64,000 bases of DNA from Parafrankia sp041008525 (GTDB lineage: Bacteria > Actinomycetota > Actinomycetes > Frankiales > Frankiaceae): NCBI RefSeq assembly GCF_041008525.1, contig NZ_JBFLUG010000009.1:47680-111679 (forward strand), written 5' to 3'. How positions within the stretch are numbered: the first letter of the stretch is position 1; every line of letters starts with the position of its first letter. Shown here one piece after another: positions 41,431 to 50,400 of the stretch. The notes under the pieces were generated by a model. The model was not told the origin of the DNA. It worked only from the letters and a program-made list of their open reading frames with translations, and did not search any database. The position numbers and the translations under genes were made by a program.

Positions 41431-41470
41431 CAGGTGACGCAACCAGGTGACAGGTGACGCAACCGGGTGA
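41431..41470. repeat. 20-bp tandem direct repeat
   Basis: Two adjacent 20-bp copies with a CAGGTGACGCAACC core differ at one base (A/G at position 15 of the unit). There is no coding explanation; it lies between the DnaA-box cluster and the rplI terminator. Confidence 0.85.
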
Positions 41471-41588
41471 ACAGCGTGCCCGACCACCACAAGTTTCCCG
41501 CCGCACGGCACCGTCCGCCCCGACCACACGCCGGGGGACAGTGATCTACACGTGGCAGCGGCCCCGCACCGCGGCGCCGAAACACACG

Positions 41589-41630
41589 GGCTCCGCTGGC
41601 TCCCGACCGTGGTCGGGAGCCAGCGGAGCC
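41589..41630 (-). terminator. Very strong hairpin terminator after rplI
   Basis: Two perfect 20-bp arms (41589-41608 and 41611-41630, GGCTCCGCTGGC...) are separated by only GT. It lies 85 nt beyond the rplI stop in the direction of transcription. No U-tract follows, typical of actinobacterial terminators. Confidence 0.85.
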
Positions 41631-41714
41631 TCGTCAGCACATCAGCCGGCGCGCCCGCGACGCACCGGCCCCGCCCCGCCCCGCACCGGGTACGGGGTGG
41701 CCACGGCGGACGCC

Positions 41715-42161
41715 CTAGGCCGCGACGACCTGGACGCTCACCTTCGCGGTGATCTCCGGGTGCAGGTGAACCGACACGGAGTGCGAGCCGAGCGCCTTGA
41801 TCGGCGTGCTCAGTTCGACGCGACGGCGGTCCAGCGCCGGGCCGCCGGCCTCGGTGACGGCGGCGACGACGTCGGCCGCGGTCACCGAGCCGAACAGCCG
41901 GCCCTCCTTGCCCGCGCGGCTGGTCAGCCGCACGGACAGCCCGGCCAGCTGGCCGGCGATCTCCTTGGCGTGGTCGAGGTCGCGCACGGAGCGCGCGTCG
42001 CGCGCCCGCTTGATCTGCGCGACCTGGCGCTCGGCACCGCGGGTCGCGAGGATCGCGTACTTACGCGGCACCAGGTAGTTGCGCCCGTAGCCGTCGGCGA
42101 CGTCGACGATGTCGCCGGGGCTACCGAGGCCCGGAACCTCCTGAGTGAGGACGAGCTTCAT
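41715..42161 (-). CDS. rplI: 50S ribosomal protein bL9
   Basis: A 148-residue large-subunit protein. It shows MKLVLTQEVPGLGSPGDIVDVADGYGRNYLVPRKYAI, the N-terminal rRNA-binding domain with the bL9 signature, a long connecting helix and the C-terminal domain. I start at ATG 42161 (MKLVL) because GAGGGGG then sits 6 nt upstream. The ATG at 42167 would abut the ribosome site and add MT to a universally conserved start. It is the last gene of the rpsF-ssb-rpsR-rplI operon, 11 nt after rpsR. Confidence 0.97.
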   Translation of the reverse strand: MKLVLTQEVPGLGSPGDIVDVADGYGRNYLVPRKYAILATRGAERQVAQIKRARDARSVRDLDHAKEIAGQLAGLSVRLTSRAGKEGRLFGSVTAADVVAAVTEAGGPALDRRRVELSTPIKALGSHSVSVHLHPEITAKVSVQVVAA

Positions 42162-42172
42162 CGTCATCCCCC

Positions 42173-42409
42173 TCAGCGAGCCGTCGAGGTGTACGGAAGC
42201 AGTGCCATCTCGCGGCTGTTCTTCACCGCGGTCGCGACGTCACGCTGGTGCTGGCTGCAGTTGCCGGTCACTCGACGAGCGCGGATCTTCCCCCGGTCCG
42301 AGATGAACTTCCGGAGCAGCGAGGTGTCCTTGTAATCGATGTAGTGGACCTTGTCCTTACAGAAGACGCAAACCTTCTTCTTCGGCTTGCGCACGGCCGC
42401 CTTGGCCAT
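42173..42409 (-). CDS. rpsR: 30S ribosomal protein bS18
   Basis: 78 residues, with GGAGCACATCC before the ATG. It contains the canonical DYKDTSLLRKFISDRGKIRARRVTGNCSQHQRDVATAVKNSREMALLPY. The N-terminus has CVFC and a third Cys (NCSQHQ), the zinc-binding (C+) version of bS18, expected to need zinc. A zinc-independent paralogue, if any, is elsewhere. bS18 pairs with bS6, encoded in the same operon. Confidence 0.97.
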   Translation of the reverse strand: MAKAAVRKPKKKVCVFCKDKVHYIDYKDTSLLRKFISDRGKIRARRVTGNCSQHQRDVATAVKNSREMALLPYTSTAR

Positions 42410-42470
42410 GGATGTGCTCCTACCTCGGTTTGAGCGCGAGTTCCGATCGCGCGATGTAGACACCCCGCCC

Positions 42471-43076
42471 TCAGAACGGGGGCTCGTCGGAGTAGCCACC
42501 AGCGGGTTGCGACCAGGGGTCGTCAACGGCACCGCCGGCATAACCGCCGCTGCCCTGACCACCGCCGTAGCCACCACCGCCGGGGCCGCCGGAACCGCCC
42601 TGAGCGCCACCGAAGCCGGCGCCAGCCGGGCCGCCAGGCCCGCTCTGGCCACCGCTGAAGCCACCACCGCCGCCGCCGGGGCCACCCTGACCACCGAAGC
42701 CGCCGCCACCGCGGGAGGCCTTCGTGATCTTCGTGGTGGCGTACCGCAGGGACGGGCCGATCTCATCGACGTCTAGTTCGATCACAGTGCGCTTCTCGCC
42801 CTCACGGGTCTCGAAGGAGCGCTGCTTGAGGCGCCCCTGAATGATTACCCGCGCACCCTTGGTGAGGGACTCGGCGACGTGCTCGGCGGCCTGACGCCAG
42901 ATCGAGCAGCGCAGGAAGAGCGCCTCGCCGTCCTTCCACTCGTTCGTGCCACGATCGAGTGTGCGCGGGGTGGATGCGACCGTGAAGCTCGCGACTGCGG
43001 CCCCGTTCGGTGTGAAGCGCAGCTCGGGGTCGTTGGTCAGGTTGCCGACGACCGTGATCACCGTTTCACCGGCCAT
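42471..43076 (-). CDS. ssb: Single-stranded DNA-binding protein
   Basis: A 201-residue SSB. The OB-fold domain (about 1-115) begins AGETVITVVGNLTNDPELRFTPNGAAVASFTVAST and ends before a long Gly-rich linker (about 120-190). The acidic tip ending DEPPF is the protein-interaction tail (DDIPF-type). ATG 43076 has GGGAG 10 nt upstream; an earlier frame extension is not conserved. It sits between rpsF and rpsR, the standard arrangement. Confidence 0.97.
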   Translation of the reverse strand: MAGETVITVVGNLTNDPELRFTPNGAAVASFTVASTPRTLDRGTNEWKDGEALFLRCSIWRQAAEHVAESLTKGARVIIQGRLKQRSFETREGEKRTVIELDVDEIGPSLRYATTKITKASRGGGGFGGQGGPGGGGGGFSGGQSGPGGPAGAGFGGAQGGSGGPGGGGYGGGQGSGGYAGGAVDDPWSQPAGGYSDEPPF

Positions 43077-43139
43077 GATCACAACTCCCTGGCTGGACAA
43101 CCCGCCCCGGCGCGAGACGCGCCGTACGGGCGGGGTACG

Positions 43140-43466
43140 TCACGCCGCCGCCCGGCGCACGGGCTTCGGCGCCTTCGGCTCGGGCAGGCGGATCACCTTG
43201 GTACGGATCACCGACTCGTTCAGCACGAGCTGACGGTCCAGCTCGGCGACGACGGCCGGCTCCGTGTGCAGGTCGATGACCGCGTAGATGCCCTCGTGGC
43301 TCTTCGCGATCTCGTAGGAGAGCCGGCGGCGGCCCCAGACCTCGACCTTCTCCACCACGCCGCCGCCCTGGCGGACGACGTTGAGGTACTGGTCGAGTGA
43401 CGGTGCGACCGTGCGCTCCTCGAGCTCGGAATCGAGGATCACCATCAGTTCATAGTGACGTGACAA
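43140..43466 (-). CDS. rpsF: 30S ribosomal protein bS6
   Basis: 108 residues. The start is TTG at 43466, 11 nt after AGGAGG, giving MSRHYELMVILDSELEERTV as in other bS6 proteins. The GTG at 43478 lies within the ribosome site and is rejected. It shows VEKVEVWGRRRLSYEIAKSHEGIYAVIDL and a basic Ala/Pro-Lys C-terminus. It is the first gene of the rpsF-ssb-rpsR-rplI operon, and the leader carries small hairpins that could couple its translation to bS6:bS18 levels. Confidence 0.96.
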   Translation of the reverse strand: MSRHYELMVILDSELEERTVAPSLDQYLNVVRQGGGVVEKVEVWGRRRLSYEIAKSHEGIYAVIDLHTEPAVVAELDRQLVLNESVIRTKVIRLPEPKAPKPVRRAAA

Positions 43467-43497
43467 GGCTGAACCCACCTCCTGTGGACTCTAGCGG

Positions 43498-43514
43498 CCA
43501 CGGATGACCCGTGG
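43498..43514 (-). promoter_or_regulatory. Hairpin in rpsF leader
   Basis: CCACGG (43498-43503) and CCGTGG (43509-43514) form a 6-bp stem with a 5-nt loop just ahead of the rpsF ribosome site. The AGGAG itself lies between CCAC and GTGG and could be held in a loop. An S6:S18 autoregulatory leader is possible but not shown. Confidence 0.35.
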
Positions 43515-43631
43515 CAGGAGGGACCGCATGCCGGGGCGGCTGAGCTCGGCGGTCAGCAAAGCTGTGTGAGCAGCAGAGCTGTACCGCCAGCAGAGCGCCG
43601 CACCGTCGGCACACGGCATGTCTGGACGAGA

Positions 43632-43949
43632 TTACTCGACGCGCCCGCGGATGGACGGAAGGCTCAGCAGCCGGATCACCCGGAGCCACACCACGGCGAC
43701 GCCGATGACGCCGGCCAGGTCGACGACGACCAGGAGCCCGTGGGCATGCCGGCCGGGCTCGGGCACCACGACGGCGAGGATCAGGAAGAGCAGCGCCAGC
43801 AGGCTGGCGGCGGCTGCCGGCACCAGCAGTGACGGCGGCAGTCGCCCGCTGCCGAGGCGCACCGGGGAGGCGCTGCCCCCCTCCTGGCGCGCCGAGGTCG
43901 CGGCGGTCGCCGCCGGGCCCGCGGGTTCGTCCCGTCCATGGTCAGCCAC
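43632..43949 (-). CDS. Small two-helix membrane protein
   Basis: 105 residues from GTG 43949 (ATG 43967 is also possible). After a polar Ala/Gly-rich N-terminus come two hydrophobic helices (about 42-62, LLVPAAAASLLALLFLILAVV, and 72-92) and a short basic tail. No family is recognised. It sits between the PIG-V-like mannosyltransferase and rpsF, in the slot corresponding to Rv0052 in the mycobacterial order, but I do not claim homology. Confidence 0.65.
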   Translation of the reverse strand: MADHGRDEPAGPAATAATSARQEGGSASPVRLGSGRLPPSLLVPAAAASLLALLFLILAVVVPEPGRHAHGLLVVVDLAGVIGVAVVWLRVIRLLSLPSIRGRVE

Positions 43950-44037
43950 GCACCCATCCTGGACCATGGCCGGCCGCGAGGGCGCGCATCCGATCACGGT
44001 GGCCGTGTCGCTCCGTCCTCGCGGGCGGGCGGCGGCC

Positions 44038-45402
44038 TCAGTCGACCCAGTTCCCCTGCGTGAAGGCAACGACGAAGACCACCATGAGCGGCGCGCAGCA
44101 CCACACGTACACACCGCGCACCCAGGGCCTCCGCGCACCCGCCCTGGCCAGCAGCAGGTAGAGCGGGAAGGCGACGAGAATGCCGCGGATTCCCGACGCG
44201 TAGTAGTTCGAGAAGCTCATCAGGATCGTCATGAGCCCGACGAACGTCGCCTCACCCCAGCGCCGCGACCACAGCAGGACAGCGGTGAGCAGCACTCCGA
44301 TGACGACGGCGAGCAGCTCACCCCGCCAGAACCAGACGAACGTCGCCGCGCCGTTCCCGTCGAAGGCCGAGTGCCAGGTCTTCGACCAGCCGTGCCACGG
44401 CCAGTCGACGGCCCGGTTCCAGCCGGCGCGCATCGCGTCGGTGTAGGAGTCCCATTGCCCGCTCCGGACCCGCAGGTAGAGGATGAACCCGATGATCGGC
44501 AGTGGAGGCAGCGCCAGGGCCAGCGCGGGCCGGGCGACCACCGGCCTGCCGGCCGCGCGCCGCACGACCACGTACTGCACGACCAGCGCGGCGCAGAACG
44601 GCAGGCCGGTCACCCGCGCCGAGGCCGCCGCCGCGCCCAGCAGGCCGGCGAGCAGCCAGCGGTCACGCCGCGCCGCCAGCCAGGCCGCCGCGGCGAAGCC
44701 GAGGAACACCCCTTCGGAGTAGGCCGCGAACAGGAAGACGGCGTAGGGGAAGCAGACCAGCGCCAGAACCGCGAACCGCGCGTCCGCCTCGCCCACCTCG
44801 TCGGCCGCCAGCCGCCACAGCGCGGCCACCCCGAGAATGCCGACCAGGAACGAGACGACGAGGCCGGCGGCGATCCAGTCCGGGACGACGACGTGCACGG
44901 CGCGAATCGCCAGCGGCAGCCCCGGGAAGTCGACCTCGGTGCGGTCCGAGTACGCGTCGGAGAGATAGCCGTAGCGGGCCACCTTCGTGAACAGGCCGAC
45001 ATCCCAGCGGTCCCACAGCGTGGTCAGGCCGGGGACGTCCCGGACCGGCCCGTTCGACAGGGCCCGGGCGCCGGCGAGCGACGCGATGACCACCGCCACC
45101 CGGCTCGCCACCCAGAGCGGCAGCGTCGCCTGCACGGCCCCGGGGAGCCGCGCCCAGCCGTTCCGGAGCCACGTGCTCGCGGACCTGGACCCGGACCAGG
45201 ACCGAGCCCCGTACCCACTTCGGCCCTCGGCACCAGGAGCGGGAACGGGAACGGGAACATCGTCGACGGCGACACCGCCCGTGGTCCCGCCGCGGCTCGG
45301 TGCGTCGTCGGTGCGGCCGGCGGGCCGCGCATCGCCGGTGCTGCGGTCGGGCTCCGGTCCGCCCTGCCCGGAGGGAGTGGGCGGCGAGTGCTCCGTGGTC
45401 AT
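44038..45402 (-). CDS. PIG-V-like polytopic mannosyltransferase
   Basis: 454 residues. A disordered Ser/Gly/Pro N-terminus (about 1-85) precedes about nine membrane helices. The first outer loop carries LTTLWDRWDVGLFTKVARYGY, the W-D-x-x-x-Y/F-xx-I/VAxxGY pattern of GPI mannosyltransferase 2 (PIG-V) relatives, which use polyprenyl-phosphate-mannose. Later FPGLPLAIRAV and FPYAVFLFAAYSEGVFLGF are also typical. The substrate may be a wall glycolipid or protein. ATG overlaps the stop of the GT87 gene (ATGA), so the two are co-translated. Confidence 0.82.
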   Translation of the reverse strand: MTTEHSPPTPSGQGGPEPDRSTGDARPAGRTDDAPSRGGTTGGVAVDDVPVPVPAPGAEGRSGYGARSWSGSRSASTWLRNGWARLPGAVQATLPLWVASRVAVVIASLAGARALSNGPVRDVPGLTTLWDRWDVGLFTKVARYGYLSDAYSDRTEVDFPGLPLAIRAVHVVVPDWIAAGLVVSFLVGILGVAALWRLAADEVGEADARFAVLALVCFPYAVFLFAAYSEGVFLGFAAAAWLAARRDRWLLAGLLGAAAASARVTGLPFCAALVVQYVVVRRAAGRPVVARPALALALPPLPIIGFILYLRVRSGQWDSYTDAMRAGWNRAVDWPWHGWSKTWHSAFDGNGAATFVWFWRGELLAVVIGVLLTAVLLWSRRWGEATFVGLMTILMSFSNYYASGIRGILVAFPLYLLLARAGARRPWVRGVYVWCCAPLMVVFVVAFTQGNWVD

Positions 45403-47210
45403 TCGACCGACGCGGGGACGCCCGCCGGCACGGCCTCCCGCGAGCGTCGGGGCCGGCGCGGCAGCAGCGAGCGCGCGCCGAACTGCCCGCCCCGGACGTC
45501 CGGCGCGCCGTCGAGCATCCCGCCGGCGGGGTCGTCCAGGCCGTCGGCGCGGACGACGTCCCGTTCGGGCCGGAGGATCTCCCGCACCACGAACGCGGCG
45601 AGGACACACAGGACCAGATCGCGCAGGACCACGGCGCCGACGAACCAGCCGCGGTCGATGCCGTCGGCACCCGAGGTGTCGTTGAAGATGAAGTGCATGA
45701 AACGGGTGAACAGCACCCACACCTCACAGGCCTGCCAGACCAGGAACAGCCGCCAGCGGGGCCTGGCCAGCGCGACCAGGGGCAGCAGCCAGATCGTGTA
45801 CTGCGGCGAGAAGACCTTGTTGGTCAGCAGGAAGGCGATGACGAGCAGCAGGACCACCTGCGGGACGCGCGGCCGCCGTGGTGCGAGCAGGGCCAGTGCG
45901 AGGATCCCGGCGACGGCCGCCACGAGGAGCACCGCCGTGATGGTGTTCAGCGTCCCCACCGGAATGCCGTGCTCGTGCACCGCGCCCAGCACCAGCGGCG
46001 TGGCGATCGCCGGGACCAGCCAGCACACGACGGCCGCCGCGACGACCGGCCGGGTCAGCCAGGGCCATCTGCGGATCGCCAGCCAGGCGGCGAGCCCCGC
46101 CAGCAGCAGCGTGACGGCCAGGACGAGCAGATGCACGGGAGCGAACCAGCCGGTGTCGTACTTGCCCGCGGCCCAGGTGAGCCCGAAGGCGAGTGAGTCC
46201 CAGTCGGCACCGCGCTCGGAGTTGAGCTCGAAGAAGCGCTGCAGGCCGTTGTGGGCGCCGGCGCTCTCACCGTCCAGCAGGGCGACCCAGTCGCCGCCGC
46301 CCCAGAACGTCGACCAGATGCCGTCGCTGACCTTGGTCGTCCCGTCGAAGTAGCCGGCGGTCAGCCACACCGGCAGCATCACCAGTACCACCGTGCCGAC
46401 CGCGAAGACCGAGGTGCGGGCCAGCTCCCGCATCCGCCCGGTCCGCAGGCACAGCGCGGCCAGCCCGACGAGGAAGAAGACCGGGTAGAGCTTGGTGACG
46501 ATGCCCAGCCCGAACAGGATGCCGGCGAGCCGCGGGGCGCGCCGCGACCAGGCCAGCAGGCCGCCGGCGGCGAACGCGACGGCAAGGATGTCCCAGTTGG
46601 TCAGCAGGTGCAGGACGAGTGTCGGGGCCAGCGCGAGGAGCGCCGCGTCCCAGACCCGGGTGCGCCCGGCGGTCAGCGCGGTACAGGCGACCGCGACGCA
46701 GGCCGCGAGGACGAACAGCAGCGCGGTGAAGTCGTAGAACAGGGCCGACCGGGAGTCCATCGAGTAGTGGTCGAAGACCTGGGCGCCGGTCTCGTCGGTA
46801 CGGAAGACCGCCTCCGGCGCCGAGCCGAGGCCGGCGAACAGGGAGGTGAACTGCATCGCCGCGCCGATGACCGGCGGGTACTCGGTGGGGTAGTCCAGGT
46901 AGGGGATCTTGCCATCGATCAGGCCCTCCTGGCTGTAGAGGGCGACCACGTCCGAGTAGCACATCCGGGTGTACTGGTACTCCTCGGACCAGTTCCGGGT
47001 GTCGCGGCAGCCCGCCTTCTGGACGTAGCCGAGCACGCAGGTGACGACGACCAGCAGCATCAGCAGGCGCAGCGGCGTCCACCAGGTGCGGTTCGCGCCG
47101 ATGACGGCATGCCGCCCGGGCGGGCCGCCGACGATCTCACTCGCGCCCGCGACCACCGGGTCGTGACGCGCCGGGCTGGACCGGGTGGGCGACGCCGGGG
47201 TCGTGGCCAT
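45399..47210 (-). CDS. GT87-type membrane glycosyltransferase (Rv0051-like)
   Basis: 603 residues from ATG 47210 (47219 possible). About 12 hydrophobic helices and the N-terminal outer loop YSDVVALYSQEGLIDGKIPYLDYPTEYPPVIGAAM with the EYPP motif of DUF2029/GT87 polyprenol-phosphate-mannose mannosyltransferases. It also shows LALAPTLVLHLLTNWDILAVAFAAGGLLAWSR, LFGLGIVTKLYPVFFL and KVFSPQYTIWLLPLVAL. The gene occupies the Rv0051 position between ponA and rpsF. It is coupled to the PIG-V-like gene, suggesting that both act on one wall or lipid glycan. Confidence 0.85.
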   Translation of the reverse strand: MATTPASPTRSSPARHDPVVAGASEIVGGPPGRHAVIGANRTWWTPLRLLMLLVVVTCVLGYVQKAGCRDTRNWSEEYQYTRMCYSDVVALYSQEGLIDGKIPYLDYPTEYPPVIGAAMQFTSLFAGLGSAPEAVFRTDETGAQVFDHYSMDSRSALFYDFTALLFVLAACVAVACTALTAGRTRVWDAALLALAPTLVLHLLTNWDILAVAFAAGGLLAWSRRAPRLAGILFGLGIVTKLYPVFFLVGLAALCLRTGRMRELARTSVFAVGTVVLVMLPVWLTAGYFDGTTKVSDGIWSTFWGGGDWVALLDGESAGAHNGLQRFFELNSERGADWDSLAFGLTWAAGKYDTGWFAPVHLLVLAVTLLLAGLAAWLAIRRWPWLTRPVVAAAVVCWLVPAIATPLVLGAVHEHGIPVGTLNTITAVLLVAAVAGILALALLAPRRPRVPQVVLLLVIAFLLTNKVFSPQYTIWLLPLVALARPRWRLFLVWQACEVWVLFTRFMHFIFNDTSGADGIDRGWFVGAVVLRDLVLCVLAAFVVREILRPERDVVRADGLDDPAGGMLDGAPDVRGGQFGARSLLPRRPRRSREAVPAGVPASVE

Positions 47211-47402
47211 GCGGGCCATTCTGGTACACGGCGTCCGCGCCCCGTCCGACGACACTTGCGGCGCCGGCCGCCCAGGTGCGGTGGACGTTCCGCGGCAGTG
47301 CTCCGGGACGCAGCAGGGCTCCGGGATCAGTGCGGGCCTGGGCGCGCGGAACGGGACGGCCGTGACGGCGTCGGCGGAGGAGCAGCGCCGTCACGGCCTC
47401 GC

Positions 47403-50400
47403 TCAGTTGTTGAACGGGTCCACCACGATTCCGCCGGGTGTTCGTGACGGTCGAGGTCGGGTGGGTTGCTGTCCGGTCTGGCCACCCTGCTGTCCGGTCT
47501 GGCCGCTCTGGCCACCGCGGCCGTTGCGGTCATCGTCGTCCCCGAAAAGGTCCCAGTCGCCGATCCCGCCGCTGCCGCCGGTGGACGGCTGGGTCGGCAG
47601 CTCGGACGGCGGCGTCGTGGGGGCCGGCGCCGGGCTGCGCAGCGTGACCGCGCCGCCGTAGGCGGGCGGGTCGAACCCGGTCACCGGCTCGTCCTTCAGC
47701 GCGGCGTCCATGAAGGCCTTCCAGATCCGCGCCGGGTAGGTCCCTCCATAGACCCCGTTCTCGGCCCCTGGGATGCCTTTGAGGAGGTCGGTGTTCTCCC
47801 CCTTGCCCCGGAACATGTTCACGCAGGAGGCGATCTGCTTCGTGTACCCGCAGAACCAGGCGGAGCGGAAGTCGTCCGTGGTGCCCGTCTTACCTGCGGC
47901 CGGCCGGTTGTTCGCGAGCCTGGCGCTTTTGCCGGTGCCGTGGTCCAGCACGGCCTGCAGCGCGAACGTCGCGTCCCGCGCGACGGTCGGCGGGATCACC
48001 GGCTCGCCGGTGGTCTCGCCGTCCCGCGGGGGCAGGATGTCCTCGCCCGAGCTGTCCTCCACCCGGGCGACGATGTGCGGAGTGGACCGGTAACCACCGC
48101 TGGCGAGGGTGCTGTAGACCTGCGTCATGTCCAGGGCGGAGACGCCGTCCTGGCCCAGGGTGACACCGGCGACGTCGTCGAGCTGGGTCTCCTCGTCCAC
48201 ACCCATGTCGCGGGCGGTCTGAATGATGTCGTTGACCCCGATATCGACACCCAGCGGCACGTACACCGTGTTGATCGATTCCGCGGTCGACTCGACCAGA
48301 TCCGGCCAGCCCAGATGGCCCGGCTCACTCTCGTCGTTGCCGAAATGGTAGTCACCGATGGTCATGTCGGCCGGAGCCTCGTAGGTCGACCTCAGGCTGA
48401 TGCCTTCCTTCAGCGCGGTCACCAGGGTCACGGTCTTGAACGTCGAGCCGGGCGGGACCCTCGCCCCGGACACGTTGTCGACGAACTGTTCCTGACCGTT
48501 GTCGCCCTTGCCGTACAGGGAGCCGCCGTACCAGGCCAGTACCTCGCCGGTGCCCGGTTTCAGCGCGACCAGTCCGGTGCGCAGATCGGGCACGGCCGCG
48601 TAGGCCTGGGCGATCTGGTCGTTGACGGCCTGGAACGCCGCGGTCTGCCGCCCTTCGTCCAGGGTCGTGGTGATACGCAGGCCACCGCGGTTGATCTGGT
48701 CCTCGGTGATCCCGTTGGCGTCCAGTTCCCTCTTCACCTGGTCACGGATGTAGCCGACCTGGTCGGAGGAGGTGTAGTCGCCGCTCTCGTCCTTGTCCAG
48801 GACGGGCGGCGGCTTCTCGTTCGCCAGCGAAGCCGGCGCCCAGCCCTGGGCGACCATCGTGGCGACGACGTCCTTCCACCGGGCCTCCGCGGGCCCCGGG
48901 TTCTCCTTGGGGTCCAGATAGTTCGGCGACCGGATGAGGCCGGCGATCACCGCGCCCTCACCGGCGGTGAGCTGCGCGGCGGGCTTGCCGAAGTAGCTCT
49001 TGGCCGCGGCCTCGATACCGTACGACTGGCGCCCGAAGTAGATCGTGTTCAGGTAGTACTCCAGGATCTGGTCCTTGGAGTACTTCCGGTCCAGCTTGAT
49101 CGCGAGAACGATCTCCCGCATCTTCCGGGTGAACGTGCGGTCCTGCGTCAGGTAGGCGTTCTTCGCGTACTGCTGGGTGATCGTCGAGCCGCCCTGGGAG
49201 ATCTCACCGCCGGTGACGTTCACCCACATGGCGCGGGCGATGCCCTTCGGCGAGATGCCGGGCTCGTTGTAGAAGTTGTAGTTCTCCGCTGCCAGCACCG
49301 CGTGCTGGACGTCCTTCGACACCTGGGAGAGCGGGACGTCGGTGCGGTTCACCGTGCCGATCCGGGTGATCTCACCGCCGCCCGCCCAGGCGATGATCGA
49401 CGTCTGGTCGGTCTTGACCTCGTCGGGCAGCGGCACCCGGGTGGCCGCGTAGATCACCGCGATGCCGGCGACGAACAGCAGCGACCCCGAGGTCAGGCCG
49501 ATGAGCACCAGGCGGCGGAACCACCGCGGCCGGTTGCGCCACCACTTCGGGCCGCGTCGGCCCTGGGTGCGGCGCGCGGCACCGCGCCCGCCCGGGTCAC
49601 GCTCTCCGGGGCGCGGCGGACCGCCGGGCCGCCGGCCCGGTGCCGCACGGCGCGGGCCGGACGCCCGGTCCACGCCGTTCATGCGCGCCGTGGCCGAGGA
49701 CCCGGCGCCTGAGTCCCGGCTCATGTCGTCCAGCTCGTCGAGGCCGCCGGAGCGCCCGGTGGCGCCGCCGGGCGTGACCTTGCGGTACACGGTGGCGTCC
49801 GCGGTGCGCTCGGCGACATCGACCCGGCTCAGCGCGGCCTGGTCGACGGTGTCGTAGATGGCGTTGGGCCGGGCGGGCGGCTGCTCGGGCGCCGACGGGC
49901 GCCCACCGCCCGGGCGGACGGCCCGCAGCCGGGTGGTGGCGGCTGACAGCCGCTCGGTACGGTCCCTCCGTTCGGGCTCGCCCCGCCCGCCGCGCTCGCC
50001 TCGTCCGCCTCTGTCGTCGACGGCGGACGGTCGGCCCGCGGCGCGCTCCGCGGCGGCGCGGCCGGCGACCGAACGCGGCCCACGGCCGGACGCGGGTGGT
50101 TCCCCGGGACCGGAGCTGGCGGCGCGCGTCAGGTCGCCCCGGTCGGGGTCCTCGCGCCCGAACTGCCCGCGGGGACTGGAGACGCGGCCCGAGCCGGTCC
50201 GCCCGGCCCCGGTCTGGCGGGATCCGCCGCGATCGGAGTACCCGCGGCCACCTGCCGTGCCCGCGCCGGTCCCGCTGCCGGTCCCAGCTCCCGCGGCGGC
50301 GGCGCGGCCCGTCGCCGGCCTGCCAGCCGGACCGGAGCCGGGCCTTGCGGGGGCGCCCGCGCGGTCGTCGGCGCGGTCGTCGGCGCGGCTGTCGGCGCGA

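Larger units (their letters stand above)
40853..41714. other. Long dnaB-rplI intergenic region
   Basis: 862 nt, unusually long for this compact chromosome. From the dnaB side it holds a LexA-type palindrome (40990-41009), a DnaA-box-like cluster between 41108 and 41309, a 20-bp tandem repeat (41431-41470) and the strong hairpin 41589-41630 that should end the rpsF-rplI transcript. No credible protein or tRNA was found. Confidence 0.7.

Noticed and set aside
43618..46353. 911-codon plus-strand frame opposite the mannosyltransferases
   Set aside because: It is antisense to polytopic membrane proteins; Arg/Pro/His-rich translation.
47466..49712. 748-codon plus-strand frame opposite ponA
   Set aside because: It is antisense to intact GT51 and transpeptidase motifs; no independent support.
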